Below are positions 50,444 to 60,132 of a stretch of DNA of 64,000 nucleotides, one piece after another. Source of the DNA: Vibrio sp. JPW-9-11-11 (GTDB taxonomy: Bacteria > Pseudomonadota > Gammaproteobacteria > Enterobacterales > Vibrionaceae); assembly GCF_013369335.1 (NCBI RefSeq), contig NZ_SZQJ01000001.1, forward strand, positions 122,673-186,672, read 5' to 3'. Made by a program: the position numbers and the translations under genes. A model generated the notes under the pieces. It searched no databases, had not been told where the DNA came from, and saw only the letters and a list, made by a program, of their open reading frames with translations. Numbering within the stretch: position 1 is the stretch's first letter; every line of letters starts with the position of its first letter.

Positions 50444-50953
50444 ATGAAATTAGCAAAAAAAGTAGTATTAGCCGCCGCTGTTCTTCCTCTGGCACTAGGT
50501 ACCGCTAGTGCATACGCATTTGGTGGTAAAGACCATAAGCGTGGTGGCCCAGGCGAATGTGGTGGCGGTTTCGAGCGTGGCATGATGCGCCAACTCGACC
50601 TGACCGATGCGCAGCAACAACAATTGAAACAGATGCGCAGCGAAGGTAAACAAGCAATGCAAGCTGAGTTTAAGCAAAGCTTTCAAACTCGACAAGCACA
50701 AAGAGAAGCGCATCAAGCGCAGATACAGCAACTGATGTTAGCCGATAACTTTGACCAAGCCGCGGCGAATGAACTCGCGAAAGAGATGGTAGAGCAACAG
50801 ACTGAACACAAAGTGAAAATGCTTGAAAAGCAACATCAAATGATGAGTGTTCTGACACCTGAACAGAAAGCGAAGTTTACTGAACTGCAGCAAGAGCGAA
50901 TGGGTAAATGCGCAGAGAAAATGCAACAACGCTTCAATAACAACGACGCGTAA
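50444..50953 (+). CDS. cpxP: Periplasmic Cpx repressor and chaperone CpxP (Spy/CpxP family)
   Basis: The 169-residue protein has a signal peptide (about 1-24, cut after a run ending TASAYA) and a mature helical, Gln/Met-rich part. Two LTxxQ motifs mark the family: LTDAQ at 53-57 and LTPEQ at 137-141. CpxP restrains CpxA in the periplasm and helps clear misfolded proteins; Spy is the close alternative, but position next to cpxRA and the CpxR box favour CpxP. ATG 50444 with AAGGG upstream is used rather than a TTG at 50429. A terminator follows. Confidence 0.92.
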   Translation: MKLAKKVVLAAAVLPLALGTASAYAFGGKDHKRGGPGECGGGFERGMMRQLDLTDAQQQQLKQMRSEGKQAMQAEFKQSFQTRQAQREAHQAQIQQLMLADNFDQAAANELAKEMVEQQTEHKVKMLEKQHQMMSVLTPEQKAKFTELQQERMGKCAEKMQQRFNNNDA

Positions 50954-50973
50954 TTAATTGTTTTGATTTGCAA

Positions 50974-51000
50974 AGTGGCGACCTTAGGGTCGCCATTTTT
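50974..51000 (+). terminator. Terminator of cpxP
   Basis: An 8-bp stem TGGCGACC / GGTCGCCA with loop TTAG is followed by five T. Confidence 0.92.
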
Positions 51001-51055
51001 ATTAATCGGCTGACGGGTTATACTTAGGCCACGTTTGTCTATTTTTCAAAGTTCT

Positions 51056-51964
51056 ATGAAACAAGAATATGCGCGCTTAGTCACTTTGGCTGCGTGGACC
51101 GCGACAATTGTCGCCACGCTACTGCTGGTTGTGAAAGTGGGAGCGTGGTGGACAACGGGGTCGGTGAGCTTATTGGCCTCCTTGATTGATTCGATGCTCG
51201 ATATTGCCGCCTCCTTGGTCAATTTGGTGGTGGTCCGTTACGCCCTGCAGCCAGCAGACCGAGAGCATACCTTCGGCCATGGTAAGGCTGAGTCCCTCGC
51301 CGCGTTGGCTCAAGCGATGTTTATCTCTGGCTCGGCGGTGTTTTTGATCCTCAACGGTATTGAACGCTTGTTTAAACCCCATGAACTTCAATCCCCAGAG
51401 TATGGGGTGTATGTCAGCTTGTTTGCCCTTGTGGTGACTTTAGGCTTAGTGACATTTCAAAAGCACGTGGTGAAGAAAACCGGCAGCCAGGCGATTGCAG
51501 CAGATTCGCTGCACTATCAGTCTGATTTATTTATGAACGGGGCGATCATGTTGGCACTAGGCTTGAGTTGGTTTGGTATCACTCAAGCCGATGCCGTTTT
51601 TGCTGTCGGTATCGGTATTTTTATTCTGCTCAGTGCATTCAAAATGGTCAAAGAGGCGACACAAACCTTGCTTGACCGAAAACTGCCCGATAGTGAGTTG
51701 CGAGATATTCGTGAAACGTGTCTTCAAGTCGAAGGTGTGTTAGGCGTGCATCAGCTACGAACTCGCATGTCTGGACCCACTCGTTTTATTCAGTTGCATT
51801 TAGAGCTCGAAGATAAAATTCCGTTGCTTGAGGCGCATCGAATATCTGACGACGTTGAGGATAAACTGCTTGAACTGTTCCCGGGTTCAGATGTACTCAT
51901 TCATCAAGACCCTTACTCCGTGGTGCTGGGAGCAGAAAAAAAACAGAAGGCGCAAGATTGGTAA
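51056..51964 (+). CDS. fieF: Cation-efflux pump FieF (CDF family)
   Basis: FieF, 302 residues, an inner-membrane zinc/iron-proton antiporter. There are six hydrophobic spans. The zinc site is made by [12 protein letters not shown] on helix 2 and [10 protein letters not shown] on helix 5, with the [16 protein letters not shown] segment between them. The C-terminal cytoplasmic domain ends [12 protein letters not shown]. The start [13 protein letters not shown] at 51056 aligns with the enterobacterial protein; no clear ribosome site is seen. The cpxP-fieF-pfkA order is conserved in enterobacteria too. Confidence 0.96.
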   Translation: MKQEYARLVTLAAWTATIVATLLLVVKVGAWWTTGSVSLLASLIDSMLDIAASLVNLVVVRYALQPADREHTFGHGKAESLAALAQAMFISGSAVFLILNGIERLFKPHELQSPEYGVYVSLFALVVTLGLVTFQKHVVKKTGSQAIAADSLHYQSDLFMNGAIMLALGLSWFGITQADAVFAVGIGIFILLSAFKMVKEATQTLLDRKLPDSELRDIRETCLQVEGVLGVHQLRTRMSGPTRFIQLHLELEDKIPLLEAHRISDDVEDKLLELFPGSDVLIHQDPYSVVLGAEKKQKAQDW

Positions 51965-52233
51965 TCATGAGTCGCGACAAAGCGTGACTTATTGACTATC
52001 TTTTCAGCGTTAGTACTTTTAACTCGGTTCCTGATATGTATCAATTAAGTAAACGGGCAAAGCTGTAATACTCTTACATAAGTAGAAAAGTTACATATTT
52101 TGGTGCAAATAAATCTAGTATTCCTTAGTGGGAAAGGTAACATATTGCACAATTAAAGGAATTTTGTTGGTGGCTTGTGTGTAAGCGGCTAACGTAAAAA
52201 TTGAAATAAGATTCCCAAATATCGAGGGTGAGC

Positions 52234-53196
52234 ATGATTAAGAAGATCGGTGTCTTGACAAGTGGCGGTGACGCACCAGGTATGAACGCAGCTGTACGCG
52301 GTGTAGTGCGCACAGCACTGTCTGAAGGTTTAGAGGTGTTCGGTGTATTCGACGGCTATTTAGGCTTATACGAAGACCGTATTCAACAACTGGATCGTTC
52401 AAGCGTTTCTGATGTGATCAACAAAGGTGGTACTTTCCTAGGTTCGGCACGTTTCCCTGAATTTAAAGAAGTGGAAGTGCGTCAAAAAGCGATCGAAAAC
52501 CTCCAGAAACATGGCATTGAAGCGCTTGTGGTTATCGGTGGTGACGGCTCTTACATGGGGGCAAAGAAGCTTACCGAAATGGGTTACCCGTGTATCGGTT
52601 TGCCAGGCACGATTGATAACGACATTGCGGGTACCGATTACACGATTGGTTACTTAACCGCTCTAAACACGGTTATTGATGCTATCGACCGTCTACGTGA
52701 TACTTCATCTTCTCATCAGCGTATCTCTATTGTTGAAATTATGGGCCGCCACTGTGGCGATCTTACTCTTATGTCTGCAATCGCAGGTGGTTGTGAGTAC
52801 ATCATCACTCCAGAAACCGGTCTGGATAAAGAGAAGCTGATTGGCAATATCCAAGATGGTATTGCGAAAGGTAAGAAGCACGCGATCATTGCGCTTACTG
52901 AGTTAATGATGGATGCTAACGAGCTGGCGAAAGAAATTGAAGCGGCGACAGGTCGTGAGACTCGCGCGACGGTTCTTGGTCACATTCAGCGTGGTGGTCG
53001 TCCTACGGCGTTTGACCGCGTATTAGCGTCACGCATGGGCAACTATGCAGTACATTTGCTGATGGAAGGTCATGGCGGTCGTTGTGTCGGTATCCAGAAA
53101 GAGCAATTGGTTCATCACGATATCATTGATGCGATTGAGAACATGAAACGTCCGGTACGTGAAGACCTATACAAGGTTGCAGAAGAGCTGTTCTAA
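52234..53196 (+). CDS. pfkA: 6-phosphofructokinase I
   Basis: PfkA, 320 residues, the ATP-dependent committing step of glycolysis. [23 protein letters not shown] binds ATP (residues 1-23), the catalytic [16 protein letters not shown] segment is at about 124-139, and [10 protein letters not shown] follows. GAGGG lies five bases before ATG 52234, and the length equals that of Escherichia coli PfkA. The 269-bp gap upstream should hold its promoter; I saw no certain operator in it. Confidence 0.98.
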   Translation: MIKKIGVLTSGGDAPGMNAAVRGVVRTALSEGLEVFGVFDGYLGLYEDRIQQLDRSSVSDVINKGGTFLGSARFPEFKEVEVRQKAIENLQKHGIEALVVIGGDGSYMGAKKLTEMGYPCIGLPGTIDNDIAGTDYTIGYLTALNTVIDAIDRLRDTSSSHQRISIVEIMGRHCGDLTLMSAIAGGCEYIITPETGLDKEKLIGNIQDGIAKGKKHAIIALTELMMDANELAKEIEAATGRETRATVLGHIQRGGRPTAFDRVLASRMGNYAVHLLMEGHGGRCVGIQKEQLVHHDIIDAIENMKRPVREDLYKVAEELF

Positions 53197-53218
53197 ACGC
53201 TTTCATTTTAGAGTCATT

Positions 53219-53251
53219 AAAAAAGCCAGTTGGGAGACCAACTGGCTTTTT
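53219..53251. terminator. Bidirectional terminator between pfkA and dcuB
   Basis: A 14-bp perfect stem (AAAAAGCCAGTTGG, loop GAGA, complement) ends in T tracts on both strands. Confidence 0.95.
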
Positions 53252-53265
53252 GTTTTTAGCATGGA

Positions 53266-54591
53266 TTAATTGACGATCATTGTTGAGAGTATATAACCCA
53301 CTGTGGTGGCGGTGACGACGCCAATAAAGCCCGGTAGTATGAAACTATGGTTCAGTACGTACTTACCAATCTGAGTGGTACCTGAGCGGTCAAATGTAAT
53401 CGCGGCCAGGTCACTCGGATAAAAAGGAAAGAAGAAGTAGGCGTAGCAAGCGGGTAATACCCCGATGAGTACCGGAGCCGGAATCCCCATCGCGAAGCCT
53501 AGTGGCAACATGATGGTTAACACGGCCGCTTGGCTCTTCAAGAAGACCGACACCACAAACATGGCAATAGCAAATGTCCATGGATGGGCGGCGACGATAT
53601 CGCTAACTAAGCTAATCAGGTAGGGCTTGTGGAAGCTGATGATGGTGTCGCTCATCCAGGCAATACCAAAGATGATCACAACGGCGGTCATGCCAGCAAT
53701 AAAGACATTACTATGAACGATCTTCTTCGGCTCGACTTTGGTGGTGAGCAAAATTAGCGCCCCCACTGACAGCATCAGGAACTGAATCGCCACCGACATC
53801 TTAACGCCACTAGGAAGTAGACCTAAGTCTTTGCCAAACATTGCAACAAAAATCACCGTTGCGATACCCGCTAGGAAGATAGCTAGGCCTTTTTTAGCAA
53901 CGCCTTCGTGGCTTGGATCCTTGTCTTCTTCGCTTGCTGCATCTATCAACTGAGCTTTGAACTCTGGATCTTGGCAACGCTCGATAAACGCGGGATCTTG
54001 GTCTAGCTCTTTACCGCGTTTTAGGCTCCATAAACAACCCACCAAAACGCCAATTAGTGTCGCCGGGATCGTGACTAATAACACGTTAACCAAGCTGATA
54101 TCTAAACTGTTATCTGCGGCGGTGGCCATAACTACAGCTGCCGCTGCTGCAATTGGACTGGCAGTAATACCCATTTGAGACGCCACGGTCGACATCGCCA
54201 TCGGTCTTTCAGGACGGATACCTTTCTTGTAAGCGACGTCATAAATAACGGGCAAGAGCGGATAAACCGAGTGTCCGGTGCCGACTAGAACAGTGAGCGA
54301 GTAGGTACAAAGAGGGCCTAAGAAAACGATTTGACTTGGATGTTTACGTAGCAGGCGTTCAGCAAATCTGACCAGCAATTTAAGACCACCGGTTGCCTCT
54401 AGCGTGGCGGATGCAGCAACAACCGCGAGAATGATCAGCATGACGCTAATTGGTGGTGTTCCTGGTGCGATACCAAAAACAAAAGCGAGAATCGAAACCC
54501 CTAAACCGCCGAGTAAACCAAAAGCAATACCACCGTGACGAATACCGATAAAGATAATTGCCAGCAGCAGTAGCATGTGTACATAGAACAT
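53266..54591 (-). CDS. dcuB: Anaerobic C4-dicarboxylate antiporter DcuB
   Basis: The 441-residue inner-membrane carrier has about 12 hydrophobic segments and resembles DcuB more than DcuA: GIRHGGIAFGLLGGLGV near the start, TVLVGTGHSVYPLLPVIYDVAYK, PERPMAMSTVASQMG and the end YPSDLAAITFDRSGTT followed by NHSFILPGFIG. DcuB exchanges fumarate for succinate during fumarate respiration. No aspartase or fumarase gene is adjacent here. It converges on pfkA. Confidence 0.9.
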   Translation of the reverse strand: MFYVHMLLLLAIIFIGIRHGGIAFGLLGGLGVSILAFVFGIAPGTPPISVMLIILAVVAASATLEATGGLKLLVRFAERLLRKHPSQIVFLGPLCTYSLTVLVGTGHSVYPLLPVIYDVAYKKGIRPERPMAMSTVASQMGITASPIAAAAAVVMATAADNSLDISLVNVLLVTIPATLIGVLVGCLWSLKRGKELDQDPAFIERCQDPEFKAQLIDAASEEDKDPSHEGVAKKGLAIFLAGIATVIFVAMFGKDLGLLPSGVKMSVAIQFLMLSVGALILLTTKVEPKKIVHSNVFIAGMTAVVIIFGIAWMSDTIISFHKPYLISLVSDIVAAHPWTFAIAMFVVSVFLKSQAAVLTIMLPLGFAMGIPAPVLIGVLPACYAYFFFPFYPSDLAAITFDRSGTTQIGKYVLNHSFILPGFIGVVTATTVGYILSTMIVN

Positions 54592-54751
54592 AATCAGTCC
54601 TGCCTATTGTTAGAGTTTGCCGTTATGCTACTCCAAAGTAGGCAGGTCGAAATGTGAAGTAATATGCTTATCTAAGGTGTAAAAAAGATTATCCGCTCTT
54701 TCTTTGTCGAGAATCAAAAATTAACAGCAAGGTATTGATACGTCGTACCTT

Positions 54752-55255
54752 TTAATCGACTCTCGATACATGGCGCGAGATTTTACGACTCTGGAATTTC
54801 TGGTGTACACCACGGCGTAGCGCTTTGATGTGGTTTTCTGCACGATCAACACCAAGTAGCACTGATAGTGCCAGCAAAGTGATGATGACAGATTGCTGCA
54901 GATAACCGAGCCCGATCATCATACCCAATGCCGCCAGCACCCAAATAATCGCTGCCGAAGTCACACCATGGATCTTGCCTTCCAGCGTCATCATCACCCC
55001 TGCGCCCAAGAAGCCAACCCCGGTAATGATCTGACCGAGCACCCGCGCCTGATCTAAAGTGTTGGGTGACAGTGAAACCGCCATCGACATAAAGAAATAA
55101 GTGCCAGAAATGATCAAGATAGAGGTACGGATTCCGACCGGTTTACCTCGAGTTTGCCTCTCTACACCGAGTAAAATACCATTGACGGCGCAGCACAGAA
55201 GCGCTGGCCAGCTAAAGGGACCCAAATCGAGCAGTTGGGCGAAATGTGCTTGCAT
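54752..55255 (-). CDS. MgtC/SapB-family membrane protein
   Basis: The 167-residue protein has four to five hydrophobic spans and the MgtC core: GILLGVERQTRGKPVGIRTSILI, then ITGVGFLGAGVMM and VTSAAIIWVLAALGM. MgtC in pathogens helps growth in low magnesium and dampens the F1Fo ATP synthase, but many MgtC/SapB proteins are uncharacterised; this short form lacks the soluble C-terminal domain of MgtC. ATG 55255 has a textbook GGAGG five bases upstream, so the longer frame to 55288 is rejected. It appears to be a single gene. Confidence 0.88.
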   Translation of the reverse strand: MQAHFAQLLDLGPFSWPALLCCAVNGILLGVERQTRGKPVGIRTSILIISGTYFFMSMAVSLSPNTLDQARVLGQIITGVGFLGAGVMMTLEGKIHGVTSAAIIWVLAALGMMIGLGYLQQSVIITLLALSVLLGVDRAENHIKALRRGVHQKFQSRKISRHVSRVD

Positions 55256-55386
55256 AGTGACCTCCAAAAGCGCGGAGTATGCACACAAAGCGTGTTGTGT
55301 GCGAACAAATCATTTTTGCCTTAATGGTCACGATTGGTAATCAAAGCCGGATTGAGTTTGGCTTGTGCAACCCCTGGTACTGTCAG

Positions 55387-56409
55387 TTACTCCAAGTGCA
55401 GATCGAGTGGGGTTTTGCTCGCCCGCCCGCCGATTTCCCGGGTCAGTTTGGGCACTAAGTACCCCGAGGTTTGCTCAAGTACGCCCGTCATAATCGCTCT
55501 CGCTTGCTGATCAGAAATGAAAAAGTGGGCGGCGCCTTGCACTTTATCAAGCACATGCATGTAGTAGGGCATGACTCCCGCTTCAAATAGTGCCAAGCTC
55601 AGTGTCAGTTGCGCTTCAACACTGTCATTAACGCCTTTGAGCATCACGCCCTGATTGAGGAGTGTCACACCGTGGCGTTTCAGTTGTGCTAACCCGTCTC
55701 GCAATGTCTGATTGATCTCATTGGCGTGGTTGATATGAGTCACCATAATGACTTGTAAGCGGGTGTTTGCCAGTATGGAGCAGAGTGATGGCGTGACACG
55801 TGCTGGGATCACCACGGGTAAGCGCGAGTGAATACGCAGTCGCTTGACGTGTTCAATGGTCTCTATTTGGTTGACGAGCCATTCAAGTTCTTGGTCTTTG
55901 GCCATGAGCGGGTCACCGCCAGAGAGGATGATTTCATCAATTTCACTGTGCTGGCGAATATAGTCTAGCCCTTGTTGCCAAACCGCTTTCGAGCCTTTGT
56001 TGTCCTGATAAGGAAAGTGACGGCGAAAGCAGTAACGGCAGTTAATCGCGCAGCCACCTTTAACTATCATCAGCGCGCGATTGCGGTATTTATGCAGCAA
56101 TCCAGGTATCGCGTTGTTTTGTTCTTCGAGCGGATCGTTTGAGTAGCCAGCGTGTACCTCAAACTCTTCATTGAGCGGTAACACTTGCCGCAAAAGTGGA
56201 TCAAAAGGATTGCCCTTTTCCATACGCTCCACAAAACTTTGTGGTACGCGCTGAGCAAACAGTTTGCGTGCTTGGAATCCATCTCGCCATGGAGCAGGAT
56301 CAATATCGAGCTGTTTCAGCAAGGCTTCGGGATCAGAGATCGCATTCGCTAGCTGTTGCAGCCAGTTTTGCTCAACAGAATCAACTTTTCGGGTTATGAT
56401 ATGCGGCAT
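55387..56409 (-). CDS. epmB: EF-P beta-lysylation protein EpmB (lysine 2,3-aminomutase)
   Basis: EpmB, 340 residues, a radical SAM enzyme with PLP that converts alpha-lysine to beta-lysine for modification of elongation factor P. The 4Fe-4S cluster cysteines are Cys120, Cys124 and Cys127 in KGGCAINCRYCFRRHFPY. ILSGGDPLMAKD and a late PLP lysine region (YLVPKLTREIGG) follow. It diverges from efp, its substrate's gene, over only 32 bp, a gene pair conserved across gammaproteobacteria. The ligase EpmA is not in the window. Confidence 0.96.
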   Translation of the reverse strand: MPHIITRKVDSVEQNWLQQLANAISDPEALLKQLDIDPAPWRDGFQARKLFAQRVPQSFVERMEKGNPFDPLLRQVLPLNEEFEVHAGYSNDPLEEQNNAIPGLLHKYRNRALMIVKGGCAINCRYCFRRHFPYQDNKGSKAVWQQGLDYIRQHSEIDEIILSGGDPLMAKDQELEWLVNQIETIEHVKRLRIHSRLPVVIPARVTPSLCSILANTRLQVIMVTHINHANEINQTLRDGLAQLKRHGVTLLNQGVMLKGVNDSVEAQLTLSLALFEAGVMPYYMHVLDKVQGAAHFFISDQQARAIMTGVLEQTSGYLVPKLTREIGGRASKTPLDLHLE

Positions 56410-56441
56410 TCAATATAGCTCTAATATTTTAAGAGGACAAA

Positions 56442-57008
56442 ATGGCTACTGTTAGCACCAATGAATTTAAAGGCGGTTTGAAACTAATGTTGGATAACGA
56501 GCCTTGTGTGATCCTAGAAAACGAATACGTAAAACCAGGTAAAGGCCAAGCGTTCAACCGCGTTAAAATTCGTAAACTTCTTTCTGGTAAAGTGCTAGAG
56601 AAAACCTTTAAGTCTGGCGAAACGTGTGAAGTTGCAGACGTCATGGATATCGACCTAGATTATCTCTATAACGACGGCGAATTCTACCACTTTATGAATA
56701 ATGAAACATTCGAGCAAATCGCTGCAGACGTCAAAGCGGTGGGTGATAATGCGAAATGGTTGGTAGAAAACAACACCTGTATGCTGACGCTGTGGAATGG
56801 CAACCCAATCGTGGTTACGCCACCAAACTTTGTAGAGCTAGAAGTTACTGATACCGATCCTGGTCTGAAAGGTGATACGCAAGGAACAGGCGGTAAGCCA
56901 GCAACACTTTCAACGGGCGCGGTCGTTCGTGTTCCTCTGTTCATCTCTATCGGTGAAGTGATTAAAGTGGATACACGTACTGGCGAATACGTAGGTCGTG
57001 TAAAATAA
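56442..57008 (+). CDS. efp: Translation elongation factor P
   Basis: EF-P, 188 residues, rescues ribosomes stalled at polyproline. Lys34 in [11 protein letters not shown] is the residue that receives beta-lysine through EpmA/EpmB. Domains II and III follow with the conserved end [22 protein letters not shown] lies just before the ATG. Because only 32 bp separate the start codons, the promoter of each gene of this pair must overlap the other's coding start. Confidence 0.98.
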   Translation: MATVSTNEFKGGLKLMLDNEPCVILENEYVKPGKGQAFNRVKIRKLLSGKVLEKTFKSGETCEVADVMDIDLDYLYNDGEFYHFMNNETFEQIAADVKAVGDNAKWLVENNTCMLTLWNGNPIVVTPPNFVELEVTDTDPGLKGDTQGTGGKPATLSTGAVVRVPLFISIGEVIKVDTRTGEYVGRVK

Positions 57009-57033
57009 GCTGACTTTCGCTTAGTTTCACTAA

Positions 57034-57057
57034 GAGGTCACTTCGGTGGCCTTTTTT
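57034..57057 (+). terminator. Terminator of efp
   Basis: GGTCAC / GTGGCC pair (one T-G) around a TTCG tetraloop and are followed by six T. Confidence 0.88.
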
Positions 57058-57123
57058 GTTTTTCAGCTTAGTGCTTGATGTGCCACAATTCACATTCTCT
57101 CTTCGGCCTCTAAACTAGTAACT

Positions 57124-58041
57124 ATGAAACAGTCTTTTAGAATTTGGCTTGATGCCGCACGCCCCAAAACTTTGCCTCTGGCGTTAGTCTCGATTTTGAC
57201 CGGGAGTGTATTGGCGTACTCAACGCATCGCTTCTCTTTGGTGGTGTCGGTACTGGCATTTTTAACAGCGACGTTACTGCAGATCCTCTCAAATCTCGCC
57301 AATGATTATGGTGACGCGCTGAAAGGCACTGACAACGACAAGCGGCTAGGGCCGATACGTGCGATTCAGTCCGGCGCTGTGTCTCCGCAAGATATGAAAC
57401 TGGCGATGATAATCAACGTCTTATTGACGGTATTGTCTGGCCTTGCGTTAGTCTTGTATGCCTTGGAAAGCCTCGAGAGTATGCTGGCTTTTATCGGTTT
57501 AGGTGTGCTTGCGATTGTCGCGGCCATCGCTTATACGGTCGGCAATAAGCCCTATGGCTACGTCGGGCTAGGCGATATTTCAGTGTTTATCTTCTTTGGC
57601 TTACTTGGCGTGGCGGGAACCTATTTTCTGCATACGGGTATGGTTGATGTCACCTTGATACTGCCTGCGGTAGGCTGTGGCCTGCTAGCGGTGGCGGTAC
57701 TCAATATCAACAACATGCGTGATATCGAGAATGACCAGCAGTGTGGTAAAAAAACCGTTGCGGTTCGCCTCGGGCAACAGCGCGCCAAACAGTATCATTT
57801 TGTGTTGTTGTTGGGGGCCGTCTTGGCCTTTAGCGTCTATTTGGCTGCCCAACCTAGCCCGCTTTGGGTCAGTTTGCCTTTTTTGCTGAGTTTACTGGTG
57901 ACTTATAAGCATGGCAGGGCGGTATGGCTTGCCGAAGAACCCGCGCAGATTGCGCCGATGATGCCGGTCGTAGTCAAATGCTCAATGGTGACTAACTTGT
58001 TGTTTGTTGGAGTGGTTATAGCTCAAACTCTGGTCAGTTAA
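57124..58041 (+). CDS. menA: 1,4-dihydroxy-2-naphthoate octaprenyltransferase
   Basis: MenA, 305 residues, attaches the polyprenyl tail to dihydroxynaphthoate in menaquinone synthesis. It is a UbiA-family protein with about eight to nine membrane spans. The first Asp-rich motif is in NLANDYGDALKGTDNDKR and the second in INNMRDIENDQQ. WLDAARPKTLPLALVSILTG at the start is typical of MenA. It lies upstream of rraA, the same menA-rraA order as in enterobacteria. Confidence 0.96.
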   Translation: MKQSFRIWLDAARPKTLPLALVSILTGSVLAYSTHRFSLVVSVLAFLTATLLQILSNLANDYGDALKGTDNDKRLGPIRAIQSGAVSPQDMKLAMIINVLLTVLSGLALVLYALESLESMLAFIGLGVLAIVAAIAYTVGNKPYGYVGLGDISVFIFFGLLGVAGTYFLHTGMVDVTLILPAVGCGLLAVAVLNINNMRDIENDQQCGKKTVAVRLGQQRAKQYHFVLLLGAVLAFSVYLAAQPSPLWVSLPFLLSLLVTYKHGRAVWLAEEPAQIAPMMPVVVKCSMVTNLLFVGVVIAQTLVS

Positions 58042-58117
58042 ATGATGCATGTCATTGCAATGACTTAATCACCCGATATACTCGATTAAGATAACGAACG
58101 GTACGGGAAACACGACT

Positions 58118-58642
58118 ATGGAATACAATACCTCTGCCTTATGCGACATCTACTTAGAGCAAGTGGATGTGGTTGAGCCCATGTTCAGTAACTTTGGAGG
58201 ATGTGCATCGTTCGCTGGCCAAATCACTACTGTAAAGTGTTTTGAAGATAACGGCTTAGTACGCGAAATCCTTGAGCAAGACGGTTTAGGGCGTGTGTTG
58301 CTTATTGATGGTGGTGGCTCTCTTCGCCGAGCACTCGTTGATGCTGAATTGGCGTCGCTCGCGGAAGAGAATGAGTGGGAAGGTATTGTGGTGTATGGTT
58401 GTGTCCGTGAAGTGGATGAACTGGAAGACATGAGTATCGGCATTCAGGCGCTGGCATCGATACCTGTAGGGGCGACAAGCCAAGGCATCGGAGAGGTCGA
58501 CATCCCGGTCAACTTTGGTGGGGTCACCTTCCTTCCCGAAGATTACCTCTATGCCGACAATACAGGGGTTATTCTCTCTCAAGAACCACTCGATGTGGAC
58601 CTCGAAATTGAAGAAGAAGACGAACTGGTAATCACCGATTAA
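58118..58642 (+). CDS. rraA: Ribonuclease E activity regulator RraA
   Basis: RraA, 174 residues, a trimeric ring that binds RNase E and RhlB and inhibits RNA decay; its fold is that of the former MenG annotation. Clear parts are [20 protein letters not shown], the [21 protein letters not shown] core and the acidic C-terminus ([10 protein letters not shown]). The gene follows menA by 76 bp and converges on the MATE pump gene 34 bp away. Confidence 0.96.
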   Translation: MEYNTSALCDIYLEQVDVVEPMFSNFGGCASFAGQITTVKCFEDNGLVREILEQDGLGRVLLIDGGGSLRRALVDAELASLAEENEWEGIVVYGCVREVDELEDMSIGIQALASIPVGATSQGIGEVDIPVNFGGVTFLPEDYLYADNTGVILSQEPLDVDLEIEEEDELVITD

Positions 58643-58652
58643 ACTTTATCAG

Positions 58653-58678
58653 CAGCGACGATTAGGTCGCTGTTTTTT
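58653..58678 (+). terminator. Terminator of rraA
   Basis: A 7-bp stem CAGCGAC / GTCGCTG is followed by six T and abuts the stop codon of the converging MATE gene. Confidence 0.88.
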
Positions 58679-60020
58679 ATTGTGCAGGCGTCAGATAGTG
58701 ACGCCTGAGTTTAAGCGCGTATAGATAACCACAGACCCCACCACAGATATTGCCTAGCGCAATCCCGACAAACAATCCCTCTATATCGTACCACTGACCA
58801 CCGATCCAGGCGCAGGGAATGGTAAAGAGAAACAGACGCATAAAGCTCCACTGAAACGCTTTGATTGGTTGATGTAGAGCATTCAGCCCTGACACTAGCA
58901 TCATCATTATTCCTTGGAAGCCGTAACTGAAAGGCACCACTAACAGATAGTGCCAAAGCAAGTCTTTCACCGCTTGCTCTTGTGAAAACAGTGCCGCCAA
59001 AGGGATGCTTAGAGGGACCATCATCACGAAGATGCCTAGCTGAAACACCAGCGAAAAGCGCATGCTGAGAAAGAGTCCGGCAAAGCTGCGCGCCGGGCTT
59101 TTAGCCCCCATGTTCTGGGCAATAAAAGGCGTAAGAGCGGAGGTCAGTGCCATTAGTACCAAAATTAAAACCGATTCCACACGTTGCGCTGCGCCATAGG
59201 CAGCAACGGCGGCGGTGCCGTGGGCAGAAAGCATCATCATCAAAATAGCGCCAGACAATGGCGTCAGCGCGTTGGAGAGTGCGGCAGGGGTGCCGATCTT
59301 TAAAATCTGTTTCCAGTCTGACATTAAGTGAGCTGGGTTCGGTAAAGCCAGAAGCTTGTCGCGTTTGGCTAATACGTAAAGAGAGCCACATAATGCTCCA
59401 AGCCAACTCAAGGCACTGGCAATCGCGGCGCCTTGAATGCCAAGCTCGGGAAATGGACCATAGCCAAAAATCAGCAGTGGGTCGAGAATGCCGTTGATGA
59501 TACCAGCCAACATCATGATCTTGGCTGGTGTTTTTGTATCTCCTGTTGCGCGAATCGCACTGTTTCCTGCCATGGGAATCACCAGCAAAGGAATGGTGAG
59601 ATACCAAATGAGCATGTACTGCTCAATGAGTGGGAGCAGTGCTGGCTCTGCCCCTAGCGCCAAAAAGAGCGGCTTGATAGTGATTAAACCGAGTGACGAG
59701 GCGAGCGTCACCAGCAGCAGTGCTAAAAGTAGGCCGTGAGACGAAAAACGTGCCGCGTCGGTAGTCTGGCCTTGACCAAGTAGGCGGCCGATGTTGGTTG
59801 ATAGCCCCATGCCAATACCCATAGTGATGCAGTTAACGGCAAAGGTGACCGGAAAGGTGTAACTGATCGCGGCTAAGGCCTGGGTGCCGAGTAGAGAGAC
59901 AAAGAAGGTATCAACTAAATTAAATAGCAAAATCGCGACCATACCGAAGGTCATCGGTACCGTCATTTGACGAAGTACTAAGGGAATGGAGCCCGTTAAC
60001 AGGCCGTGCTTATCCTGCAT
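58677..60020 (-). CDS. MATE-family multidrug/Na+ efflux transporter
   Basis: The 447-residue inner-membrane protein has about 12 hydrophobic spans in two similar halves. The opening ...LVLRQMTVPMTFGMVAILLFNLVDTFFVSLLG and the middle AGNSAIRATGDTKTPAKIMM, both conserved in NorM/DinF-type MATE carriers, are present (written here in part). Such pumps export cationic drugs or dyes against sodium or protons. The specific substrate and the subgroup cannot be assigned by eye. It lies between rraA (converging) and tpiA (same strand, separated by tpiA's terminator). Confidence 0.9.
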   Translation of the reverse strand: MQDKHGLLTGSIPLVLRQMTVPMTFGMVAILLFNLVDTFFVSLLGTQALAAISYTFPVTFAVNCITMGIGMGLSTNIGRLLGQGQTTDAARFSSHGLLLALLLVTLASSLGLITIKPLFLALGAEPALLPLIEQYMLIWYLTIPLLVIPMAGNSAIRATGDTKTPAKIMMLAGIINGILDPLLIFGYGPFPELGIQGAAIASALSWLGALCGSLYVLAKRDKLLALPNPAHLMSDWKQILKIGTPAALSNALTPLSGAILMMMLSAHGTAAVAAYGAAQRVESVLILVLMALTSALTPFIAQNMGAKSPARSFAGLFLSMRFSLVFQLGIFVMMVPLSIPLAALFSQEQAVKDLLWHYLLVVPFSYGFQGIMMMLVSGLNALHQPIKAFQWSFMRLFLFTIPCAWIGGQWYDIEGLFVGIALGNICGGVCGYLYALKLRRHYLTPAQ

Positions 60021-60079
60021 GAAGTGCGACTGATATTAATAGCGGAAAAGCTAAGGATACTGCATTGCTTTTCCAGACA

Positions 60080-60107
60080 CAAAAAAGGCCAGCTTGTGCT
60101 GGCCTTT
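60080..60107 (-). terminator. Terminator of tpiA
   Basis: A 10-bp perfect stem AAAGGCCAGC / GCTGGCCTTT with loop of four is followed on the minus strand by six T. Confidence 0.92.
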
Positions 60108-60132
60108 CGATTATTCATTCATAGAGAATAAA

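Noticed and set aside
54592..54751. A small gene in the dcuB/mgtC-like gap
   Set aside because: No start with a ribosome site leads to a frame of useful length.
59101..59607. A 168-codon same-strand frame inside the MATE gene
   Set aside because: The MATE frame is continuous and conserved across it; the alternative frame is rich in unlikely residues.
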